Source: Phenylobacterium immobile (ATCC 35973) (GTDB taxonomy: Bacteria > Pseudomonadota > Alphaproteobacteria > Caulobacterales > Caulobacteraceae). Taken from it: a stretch of 64,000 bases of DNA. The notes under the pieces were generated by a model. That model did no database searches, was not told the origin of the DNA, and saw only the letters and a program-made list of their open reading frames with translations. Below, one piece after another: positions 56,940 through 64,000 of the stretch. The translations under genes were made by a program, and so were the position numbers. The stretch's first letter is position 1. Each line of letters begins with the position of its first letter. The stretch lies in contig NZ_CVJQ01000001.1 in NCBI RefSeq assembly GCF_001375595.1, forward strand, positions 1,178,001 to 1,242,000. Direction: 5' to 3'.

Positions 56940-59627
56940 ATGTTGTCGCGGCGGTTCAACTATCTGTTGCTGCTTTCCACAGCGCTGTGCGCGCCAACCT
57001 TGGCTCGCAGCGCGACCTTCGCCCAGGCTGCGCCGTCGGCCGAAGCGTCGACCCCAGCTCAGGCTGCTACCGACCAGGGGGTCCCGGCGGCGGACGCCGC
57101 GCAGGAGGCTCCGGAGATCTCCATTCCAGGGGGTGTCTCCGAAGTCGTCGTCACGGGCTCCCGCAATGTGGCGCGGGTGACGTCGCAAGTCGTTTCGGTG
57201 CTTTCAACCGCTGAAATCCAGCGGACCGGCGAAGGCAACATGGCCGGCGCCCTGCAACGGGTGACGGGCCTCAGCCTGGTCGGGGGCGGCTACGTCTATG
57301 TGCGCGGCCTGGGCGATCGCTATTCGCTGGCTCTGCTGAACGGTTCGCCGCTGCCCAGCCCTGAGCCGCTCAAGCGCGTGGTTCCGCTGGACCTCTTCCC
57401 GAGCAGCATGATTTCCTCCTCGCTCGTGCAAAAGACCTACTCGCCGAACTTCCCCGGCGAGTTCGGCGGCGGCGTGATCAACCTGACCACGCGTTCGATA
57501 CCGGACGAAAGCTTCTTCAGCATCGGCGGCTCGATCAGCGGTGACACCGTCACAACCAATAACCTCGGCTACACCTATTACGGCAGCAAGAGCGACTGGA
57601 CCGGGTTCGATAATGGCAACCGCGACTACGCGCCGGCCCTGGCGGCTTTCCTCGCCGGTGGCGATCGGATCAGCACCGGCCAGGTCGACACCCCTGAAAT
57701 CGCCAAACAGCTGATCAACAGCAAGAACGCCATCGTCCAGCGCTGGAATCATATCCCAGCCAACTGGTCGGCGAATTTCGCCGGCGGTCGTCCGTTCGCG
57801 CTGGGCGATGCGAACCTCGGCCTGATTGTCGCGGCCGGCTACTCCAACCGTTGGACTTCGCGGGAATCGACGAACCAGACGTCTCTGCAGAGCGATCTTT
57901 CGCTGCTGGAATCCGACTTCCGGCGGGTTCAGACCGACAATCGCGTGGTGCTGAACGGTCTAGCCGGCGCCGCCCTGGAGTTCGGCGACAACAAGATTCG
58001 TTGGACCAACGTCTACATCCACGACACGGTCAAGCACACGCGCCTGGGCCTCGGCAATGTGCAAGAGACCGAAGTCGATTTCATGGGTCAGAACACGGCC
58101 TGGTTTGAACGCCAGCTCTTCGACACCCAAGTGGTCGGCGAATTCAAGCTCACCCCGGATCTCAGCCTGGACCTTCGCGGCAGCTACGCCACATCAAAGC
58201 GCAACTCGCCCTATGAATTGTACCTCGAGTACGTCCGCACGAACGCCGCAGCCGATCCCTTCGGCGCGCAGTTCGTCAATCGTCTGAACAACGGCAACGG
58301 CGGCGACGCCACGGTCAGCTTCTCGAAGTTGAACGAGCGGCTCTGGTCGGGTGGCGCGGACCTTTCCTACCGCTTCTCGCCATCGGTCCGAGCGACGGCC
58401 GGCTACGCCTACCTCGATACGCGCCGGACCAGCTCGCGACGCGACTTCCAGTTTCAAGCGCCGAACACCTTCCCGAACGGCGTGGACATGTTCCGCCCCG
58501 ACTACCTGCTGCAGCCGTCGGTCATCGAGAACTTCGGCATCGCGCTCTTCGAAACCAACGAAGGCAACCCGGCCTTCCTCGCAACGCTGCGCAACAACGC
58601 GGGCTACATCAAGTTTGACGGGACGTTGAACGAGGTTCTGCAGTTCGACGTCGGCGCACGCTATGAGACCGCGAAGCTGACGGTGTCGCCGATCCAGGTG
58701 TTTGACACGCCCGGCTCATCCCTCGCCGGGACAAGCCTGGACAATGATTACTGGCTGCCGGCCGCGACCCTCACCTGGAAGTTCAGGCCCGAGATGCAGG
58801 TTCGGGTCAATGCCTCCAAGACCATAGCGCGCCCGCAGTTTCGCGAGCTGATCTACCAGTTCTACTTCGACCCCGACAGCAACCGGACGTTCCGGGGCAA
58901 CCCGCTCTTGCTGGACAGCGTGCTGACCAATGCGGAGGCCCGTTACGAGTGGTACTTCGCGGGCGTGCAGCATATCGCCGCCGCCGCGTTCTATAAGAAG
59001 ATCGACCGGCCCATCGAAAGCTATGTCTCAGGCGGCGATTTCACCACGAGCTTCGCCAATGCGCCGCAGGCCGATCTCTACGGCGTCGAGGTCGAGGTGC
59101 AGAAGAACTTCGACCTCGGCGAACGATGGGACGGCGAATTCTGGGCGAGCCGCAGTCTGGTTCTGTCTGGCAACTACACCTTCACCCGGTCGAAGCTGAA
59201 GGTCCGGCCGGGCGACGAGACCTTCGCCTTTGCGGCGACCTCGACGAACGCGTTGGATTACTTCCGGGATGGCGCCGCTCTGACCGGTCAATCCGACCAC
59301 ATCGCCAACCTTGAGTTCGGCCTGGAGGACACCGCGCGTCTTTCGCAACAGACGCTGTTGTTCAACTACGCCAGCAAGCGGGTGACGAGCCGCGGCCTGG
59401 TGAACAGCGGGCAGCCCGATATCATCGAGTACCCAGGTCTTCGCATCGACTTTGTCGCTCGCGAGGGGATTGAGCTGGCGGGCCGTGAAATCGAGCTCAA
59501 GTTCGAGGCGCGAAACCTGACGGGCCGCGCGCACCTTGAATATCAACGCTCAGGTGAGAACCGAGTGGACTTCAACAGCTACGACGTTGGTCAATTCTTC
59601 GCCGTGAGCGCTTCCGTCAAATTTTGA
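56940..59627 (+). CDS. TonB-dependent outer-membrane receptor
   Basis: 895 residues from ATG 56940, which has GAGGGG with 7-base spacing; ATG 56925 is in frame, but its GAGG-like sequence is too close. Signal peptide MLSRRFNYLLLLSTALCAPTLARSATFAQA, then a long Ala/Pro linker, TonB-box-like SEVVVTGSR, plug (STAEIQRTGEGNMAGALQRVTGL, YVYVRGLGDRYSLALLNGSPLPSPEPLKRVVPLDLFPSSM, FPGEFGGGVINL) and a 22-strand-type barrel ending in F (FFAVSASVKF). The RGLGDRY plus PLPSPEPLKRVVPLD motif defines a subclass distinct from siderophore receptors. It follows the beta-helix lipoprotein gene by 91 bases, so the two likely form a functional pair. Confidence 0.92.
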   Translation: MLSRRFNYLLLLSTALCAPTLARSATFAQAAPSAEASTPAQAATDQGVPAADAAQEAPEISIPGGVSEVVVTGSRNVARVTSQVVSVLSTAEIQRTGEGNMAGALQRVTGLSLVGGGYVYVRGLGDRYSLALLNGSPLPSPEPLKRVVPLDLFPSSMISSSLVQKTYSPNFPGEFGGGVINLTTRSIPDESFFSIGGSISGDTVTTNNLGYTYYGSKSDWTGFDNGNRDYAPALAAFLAGGDRISTGQVDTPEIAKQLINSKNAIVQRWNHIPANWSANFAGGRPFALGDANLGLIVAAGYSNRWTSRESTNQTSLQSDLSLLESDFRRVQTDNRVVLNGLAGAALEFGDNKIRWTNVYIHDTVKHTRLGLGNVQETEVDFMGQNTAWFERQLFDTQVVGEFKLTPDLSLDLRGSYATSKRNSPYELYLEYVRTNAAADPFGAQFVNRLNNGNGGDATVSFSKLNERLWSGGADLSYRFSPSVRATAGYAYLDTRRTSSRRDFQFQAPNTFPNGVDMFRPDYLLQPSVIENFGIALFETNEGNPAFLATLRNNAGYIKFDGTLNEVLQFDVGARYETAKLTVSPIQVFDTPGSSLAGTSLDNDYWLPAATLTWKFRPEMQVRVNASKTIARPQFRELIYQFYFDPDSNRTFRGNPLLLDSVLTNAEARYEWYFAGVQHIAAAAFYKKIDRPIESYVSGGDFTTSFANAPQADLYGVEVEVQKNFDLGERWDGEFWASRSLVLSGNYTFTRSKLKVRPGDETFAFAATSTNALDYFRDGAALTGQSDHIANLEFGLEDTARLSQQTLLFNYASKRVTSRGLVNSGQPDIIEYPGLRIDFVAREGIELAGREIELKFEARNLTGRAHLEYQRSGENRVDFNSYDVGQFFAVSASVKF

Positions 59628-59634
59628 CTGATCA

Positions 59635-59666
59635 GGGTGGCGAGGCCTCCGGCCCGCCACCCTTTT
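59635..59666 (+). terminator. Rho-independent terminator after the TonB receptor gene
   Basis: Perfect 8-bp stem GGGTGGCG (59635-59642) / CGCCACCC (59655-59662) with a 12-base loop that can pair further (GGCC), followed by TTTT. It ends the lipoprotein-receptor operon ahead of the virB cluster. Confidence 0.88.
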
Positions 59667-59783
59667 CTCTTCGCAGGCAGGTCGCGCCGCCTCTGCGAAG
59701 ATGTCCGTGGTCGGAGGATTTCCGCCGCGGCGCGTACAAAAGTGTCATGAATTTATCGTACTCGTCGCCCCGGTGGAGGGCGG

Positions 59784-60368
59784 ATGTCTATTCCCTTGAA
59801 AACGGCGGCTCTGTTGCTCGGCGCGTGGCTTTTGACAACGCCATCGCTGTCCTATGCCGACGTGATTCAGTTCGACGGGGACGGTTTCACGTGGGTCGTT
59901 GGCGGGCCAGCGACAGCGCCTGCGCTCACCAACGCCGTCAACAGCGAGCCCGAGTACACCCAGGCCCTAGCGTCAGCGGGCCCGGAAGCGTGGAGCGGCT
60001 ATGTCGCTCTCCTTGCATCCAAGTACGACATCAGCCCGGCTCTGCTTGAGGCCGTCGTCTGGCAGGAAAGCCGATGGTGCCTGGCGGCGACCTCCAGCGC
60101 CGGCGCGCAGGGCCTGGCCCAACTGATGCCCGCAACGGCCAGGCAACTTGGCGTCGACATCCGAGATCCCTTCGCCAACCTCGAAGGGGGGGCCCGCTAT
60201 CTGCGGATGCAACTCGACGCCTTTGATGGCGACGTCGAAAAGGCGTTGGCGGCCTACAACGCCGGACCTGGCCGGGTCACCCATGCCGGCGCCGTTCCCA
60301 ACATTCCTGAAACCCAAGCTTATGTCGCGGCGATTCTTGCGCGCCTGGCGAACCGTGTCCGGAGATAG
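59784..60368 (+). CDS. virB1: VirB1-like lytic transglycosylase
   Basis: 194 residues with a signal peptide (LKTAALLLGAWLLTTPSLSYA) and an SLT-type lysozyme domain. Catalytic Glu lies in EAVVWQESRWC (about residue 92), followed by GAQGLAQLMPATARQLGV and AAYNAGPGRV, the three standard motifs. In type IV secretion it opens the peptidoglycan for assembly of the machine. It starts the virB operon; the GGAGA site for virB2 overlaps its 3' end. It sits 117 bases after the terminator of the receptor operon. Confidence 0.9.
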   Translation: MSIPLKTAALLLGAWLLTTPSLSYADVIQFDGDGFTWVVGGPATAPALTNAVNSEPEYTQALASAGPEAWSGYVALLASKYDISPALLEAVVWQESRWCLAATSSAGAQGLAQLMPATARQLGVDIRDPFANLEGGARYLRMQLDAFDGDVEKALAAYNAGPGRVTHAGAVPNIPETQAYVAAILARLANRVRR

Positions 60369-60372
60369 TTCG

Positions 60373-60681
60373 ATGCTGAAGCACCGTGTGGCGATCGCCG
60401 CCTTCATGCTTGCCGCGCCTGGCTTCGCCCAAGCCCAGGTCGTGGCGGCGAACCCGCAAGGCTCTGGTCCGATCGTGGCGGCGCTGGGTTGGCTGCAGGG
60501 CACGCTCATGGGCCACGTCGCCACCGCGGTGGCGGTCATGGCGGTGGCTGCGGTCGGCCTGATGATGCTGACCGGCCGCATGAACTGGCGCTTCGGCGCC
60601 ACCGTGATCCTGGGTTGCTTCATCCTGTTCGGCGCTGGCGCGATCGTCTCAGGCATTCAGTCCGTTTCGGCGGCGGGCTGA
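60373..60681 (+). CDS. virB2: VirB2-like major pilin
   Basis: 102 residues with a signal peptide ending near GFAQA, then two hydrophobic segments separated by a short positively charged loop (MLTGRMNWR), the layout of VirB2/TrbC pilins. GPIVAALGWLQGTLMGHVATAVAVMAV is typical. It would polymerise into the T4SS pilus. ATG 60373 follows GGAGA by 7 bases and starts 4 bases after the virB1 stop. Confidence 0.88.
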   Translation: MLKHRVAIAAFMLAAPGFAQAQVVAANPQGSGPIVAALGWLQGTLMGHVATAVAVMAVAAVGLMMLTGRMNWRFGATVILGCFILFGAGAIVSGIQSVSAAG

Positions 60682-60690
60682 GCCAGGGCC

Positions 60691-60972
60691 GTGGAGCTGC
60701 TCCGCTTCCCAGTCCACAGGGCGCTCACGCGACCCCAGATGTTCGCGGGGGTAACCTACAGCTATTTTATCATCAACGGGGCGATCACGACGGAAGCCTT
60801 TCTGATGACCAAGAGCTTCCTCGTGCTGCCGGTTGCATTGATCGTGCATGCCGTCGGCTATTTAGCCTGCCTGCGCGAGCCCCGTGTCTTTGACCTGTGG
60901 CTTAACAAGGTCAGCCGTTGCCCCCGGGTCCGCAATTGGCGGCGATGGGGTTGCAACAGCTACGCCGCCTGA
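60691..60972 (+). CDS. virB3: VirB3-like inner-membrane protein
   Basis: 93 residues starting at GTG 60691. The family pattern is visible: FPVHRALTRPQMFAGVTYSYFIING, one or two membrane segments (LVLPVALIVHAVGYLACL) and the C-terminal REPRVFDLW. VirB3 associates with the VirB4 ATPase at the inner membrane. It starts 9 bases after virB2 and is followed by a 28-base gap before virB4. Confidence 0.9.
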   Translation: MELLRFPVHRALTRPQMFAGVTYSYFIINGAITTEAFLMTKSFLVLPVALIVHAVGYLACLREPRVFDLWLNKVSRCPRVRNWRRWGCNSYAA

Positions 60973-61000
60973 TCAGGCGTGCAGAAATGGACGGATCACG

Positions 61001-63415
61001 ATGATCGGCTGGTCAAAGAGAGAGGCGTTGGCGGGAGATAGGCTGCCCTATCGCGCCCTCATTGACGAGAGCGTCGTCCTACTGCGCGATGGGTCTGTGA
61101 TGCTGTCGCTCATGGTCCCGGGCTTCAGCTTCGAAACCGCTGACACCGTTGAACTGAACGCCCACGCCGCCACGCGCGAGGTTCTCCTGAGGAGCTCGCT
61201 CGACTCCCGCTTCGTGCTTTACCACCACGTGATCCGCCGGCGTGTTCAAGTTGAACTTGAGGGCGCATTTGCGGATCCGCTTGCGGACTATATTGACGCG
61301 CGGTGGCGCGAAAAGGTCTCCAGCGGCGCACTCTTCGTCAACGACCAGTTCATTACTTTGGTCCGCCGTCCGGCCCGCGGCAAAACGGGGTGGGTGGAGC
61401 GACTTTCGCGCGCAATGACGCGCAATCGCCGCGAAGAGTCGGAGCCCGGCGTCCAGGATCTGCGTGAGCTACGCGCCGCCGCGAATGCGATGGTCGCCAC
61501 GCTGAGCAGCTACGGCGCGCGCCTCCTCGGCGACTATGAGGGCGCCGGCGGGACCTGTTCTGAGGTCCTGGAGTTCCTCTCAGCCCTGTACAACGGCGAA
61601 ATGCGTCCTGTTCGACGACCTGCGGAGTCCGCAGACATTGGCCGCATGCTGCCCTATCGGCGGATCAATTTCGGCCTGGATGTGCTGGAGCTGAAGGAGG
61701 CGGGGGCAAGCAGCTTCGCCTCTGTGATCTCACTCAAAGACTATCCCGATACGACGGGGCCCGGCCTGACCGACTCGCTGCTGCGCATTCCCTGCGAGAT
61801 GGTGCTGACGGAAAGCTACGCTCCGTGTGATCGGCAGGTTGCGCGCGAGCGCATTGACCTGGCCGTTCGCCGCCTGCGGTCGGCCGATGAGGACGCGATG
61901 TCCGAGAGGGCGGAACTCCATGCCGCACGCGATGCGCTTGGCGTGGGCGCCGTCGGGTTCGGTGACCACCATCTTTCGGTCCTCGTCCGCACGGATCGCC
62001 TTGAGGCGATCGACCATATCACCGCCGTTTGCGCCGCCACCCTAGCGGAAAGCGGCGCCGTGGCGGTGCGCGAAGAGATGAACCTCGAGCCAGCCTTCTG
62101 GGGCCAGATGCCCGGCAACGAGGCCTATTTGGTCCGCCGCGCGCTGATTTCCTCGGCCAACATGGCGTCCTTCGGCTCGTTGCACGGCTTCGCCATGGGC
62201 CAGGCGGAAGGCGCGCACTGGGGCGATCCGGTCACCATCCTGGAAACGACCAGCGCGACGCCGTTCTTCTTCAACTTCCACCACGGAGACCTGGGCAACT
62301 TCACCGTCATCGGCCCGTCAGGCTCGGGCAAGACGGTGGTGATGAATTTTCTGGCCGCCCAGGCTCAGCGGTTCGAGCCGCGGACCGTCCTGTTTGACAA
62401 GGACCGTGGCGCAGAGGTTTTCGTGCGCGGGATCGGCGGCCGTTACAGCCGGATCACGTCTGGCGAGCCAACCGGTTTCAACCCCCTGGCCATGCCCGAC
62501 ACGGCGGCGAACCGCGCTTTCCTGCGTGACTGGCTGGGCGTGTTGCTGCAGGCGCACGGGCCGGAGGAACTGGCCAATATCGCCGGCGCCGTCGACGCCG
62601 CCTATGCGAACGATCCGTCGCTGCGCCGGCTGTCGCATTTCCGCGAACTGCTCGCCGGCACGATGCGGCCCCAACCGGGCGACCTGGCTCATCGCCTCGA
62701 CGCCTGGATCGGCCGCGGGGAATACGGCTGGCTGTTCGACAACGCGCAGGACCAGCTCGATCTCTCGGCCATGACCCTTGGCTTCGACATGACGGCCCTG
62801 CTCGAGACCCCGCGCTTGCGCACGCCGGTCATGATGTATCTTTTCCACCGCATTGAAGAGCGGTTGGACGGCCAGCCGACGATGATCCTGATCGATGAGG
62901 GCTGGAAGGCGCTCGACGACGAGGTCTTCGCCGCCCGTATCCGTGATTGGCTGAAGACGCTGCGCAAGCGCAACGCCTTGGTCGGCTTCGCCACCCAGTC
63001 CGCCCGTGACGCGCTCGACAGCCGGATTTCCACCGCCCTGGTCGAGCAGACGGCGACGATGATCTTCATGCCCAACGCGCGCGCGCGCGCTGAGGACTAC
63101 TGCGAGGGATTTGGTCTCACCGACCATGAACTCGACATCATCCGCACGCTTCCGGCCCACAGCCGCTGCTTCCTGGTGCGCCAGCCAGACGCCTCCGTCG
63201 TGGTGCGGCTCGACCTCTCGGGGATGCCTGAAGTGCTTACGCTCCTGTCGGGGCGCGAAAGCACGGTGCGGAAGCTTGATTCCCTGCGGGCGACCTATGG
63301 AGATCACCCGTCCGCCTGGTACGGAGCGCTGACTGGGGCCTCGTGGCCGGGTGACGACGATGACGGTCCCGGCGGTCTTCGGCTCGGCGGCCTTTGGAAT
63401 GAGGCCGCTGCATGA
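61001..63415 (+). CDS. virB4: VirB4-like T4SS ATPase
   Basis: 804 residues from ATG 61001. N-terminal CagE/TrbE/VirB region (LPYRALIDESVVLLRDGSVMLSLMVPGFSFE; LPYRRINFGLDVLELKE) followed by the ATPase with Walker A GPSGSGKTVVMNFL near residue 438, Walker B TMILIDEGWKALDD near 625 and WLKTLRKRNALVGFATQSARD. It powers pilus biogenesis and substrate transfer. Its stop overlaps the next start by ATGA (63412-63415), a usual virB4/virB6-type coupling. No frame disruption. Confidence 0.94.
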   Translation: MIGWSKREALAGDRLPYRALIDESVVLLRDGSVMLSLMVPGFSFETADTVELNAHAATREVLLRSSLDSRFVLYHHVIRRRVQVELEGAFADPLADYIDARWREKVSSGALFVNDQFITLVRRPARGKTGWVERLSRAMTRNRREESEPGVQDLRELRAAANAMVATLSSYGARLLGDYEGAGGTCSEVLEFLSALYNGEMRPVRRPAESADIGRMLPYRRINFGLDVLELKEAGASSFASVISLKDYPDTTGPGLTDSLLRIPCEMVLTESYAPCDRQVARERIDLAVRRLRSADEDAMSERAELHAARDALGVGAVGFGDHHLSVLVRTDRLEAIDHITAVCAATLAESGAVAVREEMNLEPAFWGQMPGNEAYLVRRALISSANMASFGSLHGFAMGQAEGAHWGDPVTILETTSATPFFFNFHHGDLGNFTVIGPSGSGKTVVMNFLAAQAQRFEPRTVLFDKDRGAEVFVRGIGGRYSRITSGEPTGFNPLAMPDTAANRAFLRDWLGVLLQAHGPEELANIAGAVDAAYANDPSLRRLSHFRELLAGTMRPQPGDLAHRLDAWIGRGEYGWLFDNAQDQLDLSAMTLGFDMTALLETPRLRTPVMMYLFHRIEERLDGQPTMILIDEGWKALDDEVFAARIRDWLKTLRKRNALVGFATQSARDALDSRISTALVEQTATMIFMPNARARAEDYCEGFGLTDHELDIIRTLPAHSRCFLVRQPDASVVVRLDLSGMPEVLTLLSGRESTVRKLDSLRATYGDHPSAWYGALTGASWPGDDDDGPGGLRLGGLWNEAAA

Positions 63416-64000
63416 GCGGGTGCGAGGCTCTGGTGCAGGAGGCGACCGCCGGTGTCGCCGCGTCCCTTCGCGCCGTCGATTGCGTGAGCGCTGAGACGAC
63501 CACCAGCGCCTTCTCGCGGCTCTTCGGGACGCACGGCGCCTTGCTGCCCGTTCTGACGATCCTGCTCACGCTTTATGTCGCGACCTTCGCGGTCCTCTTG
63601 CTGACGGGCCGGTCGCGCCTGAGCATCACGACCCTGACGCCACGGATGATCACCCTGGGTCTGGTCCTCACCTTCACCACGAGCGCGGTCGCCTACCAGA
63701 CCGTCTTCTGGAATCTGACCGTAGGCGGCCCCGATCAGATCGCCGGGGTTTTGATGGGTGCGCGGGGTTCGGCGACACAGATGTTCGGGGACCGGATCGA
63801 CATCCTCTTCAACGCGATCGCCGAAGCCGCCAGCGCCGCCTCCCCCACGGCGGGTGCGGGGGCGGGGACAGCCGGGACGTTCACGTCGGGCAATCTGATG
63901 TGGATCAGCGCCTTGATGTTGCTCCTGGGCACCGTAGGTGTGTTGGTCACGGCGCGCATCGTCTTGGCGGTCCTCCTGGCGATCGGACCCGTCTTCATCG
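63412..64000 (+). CDS. virB6: VirB6/TrbL-like polytopic membrane protein, 3' end beyond window
   Basis: ATG 63412 overlaps the virB4 stop; the frame stays open to the window edge (196 codons visible). Starts MSGCEALVQEATAGVAASLRAVDC. At least three long hydrophobic segments are present (LLPVLTILLTLYVATFAVLLL, ITLGLVLTFTTSAVAY, LMWISALMLLLGTVGVLVTA) and the C-terminal part includes RIVLAVLLAIGPVFI, the conserved VirB6 core. It forms part of the inner-membrane channel. No virB5 gene lies between virB4 and this gene. Confidence 0.85.
   Translation, partial: MSGCEALVQEATAGVAASLRAVDCVSAETTTSAFSRLFGTHGALLPVLTILLTLYVATFAVLLLTGRSRLSITTLTPRMITLGLVLTFTTSAVAYQTVFWNLTVGGPDQIAGVLMGARGSATQMFGDRIDILFNAIAEAASAASPTAGAGAGTAGTFTSGNLMWISALMLLLGTVGVLVTARIVLAVLLAIGPVFI

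Overview
The window is high-GC DNA with dense coding, ATGA/GTGA-type overlaps between genes and frequent GTG or TTG starts. The gene content (NasT-NasS-porin-NarK-NirBD-NasA block, NodD-like LysR with TonB receptors, chromosomal virB cluster) suggests an alphaproteobacterium, most probably Caulobacterales (Caulobacter/Phenylobacterium-like). No rRNA, tRNA or CRISPR array was recognised. The assignment rests on protein character and gene order, not on a database search.

Layout. (1) 1-7.7 kb: DUF2252 protein (cut by the left edge), DUF1206 membrane protein, an Mfd-type transcription-repair translocase, and a ferritin-like gene split by an IS481-family element. The element is complete, with terminal inverted repeats and a 6-bp ACTAGG target duplication. 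(2) 7.8-16.8 kb: a probable aromatic-compound uptake and degradation locus with TonB receptor, Rieske oxygenase alpha subunit, meta-cleavage-type hydrolase, NodD-like LysR regulator, MFS transporter and quinone-oxidoreductase-like MDR protein. Three promoter regions share a 17-bp sequence that may be the LysR operator. (3) 16.8-28.3 kb, minus strand: a nitrate assimilation operon, nasT-nasS-[leader with paired hairpins and terminator]-porin-narK-nirB-nirD-nasA-cobA/narM fusion. It encodes sensing (NasS/NasT), outer- and inner-membrane nitrate entry, nitrate and nitrite reduction, and siroheme precursor synthesis for NirB. (4) 28.5-31.9 kb: a VIT/CCC1-family protein, a Cu(+) P1B-ATPase and a PNPOx-fold protein.

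(5) 32-54.9 kb: a surface-glycan or protein-glycosylation cluster. It holds several very large multi-domain glycosyltransferases, a TagF-like GT-B protein, a sulfotransferase, a WbqC protein, a GT61 and a small GT2, a FemAB/GNAT-like protein and two methyltransferases. A short 'GWA.D' beta-type module recurs in at least three of the large transferases. (6) 55.3-59.6 kb: a beta-helix-type lipoprotein followed by a TonB-dependent receptor, likely a cooperating outer-membrane pair. (7) 59.8-64 kb: the start of a type IV secretion operon, virB1-B2-B3-B4-B6, running off the right edge, with no virB5 between virB4 and virB6.

Most interesting points: the nitrate leader read by a NasT that lacks the usual phospho-acceptor Asp; the CobA/NarM fusion with a possible internal start; the shared 17-bp promoter motif; the recurrent accessory module in the glycan cluster; a 15-codon upstream ORF coupled to wbqC; and the textbook IS481 insertion, whose removal restores a 403-residue frame.
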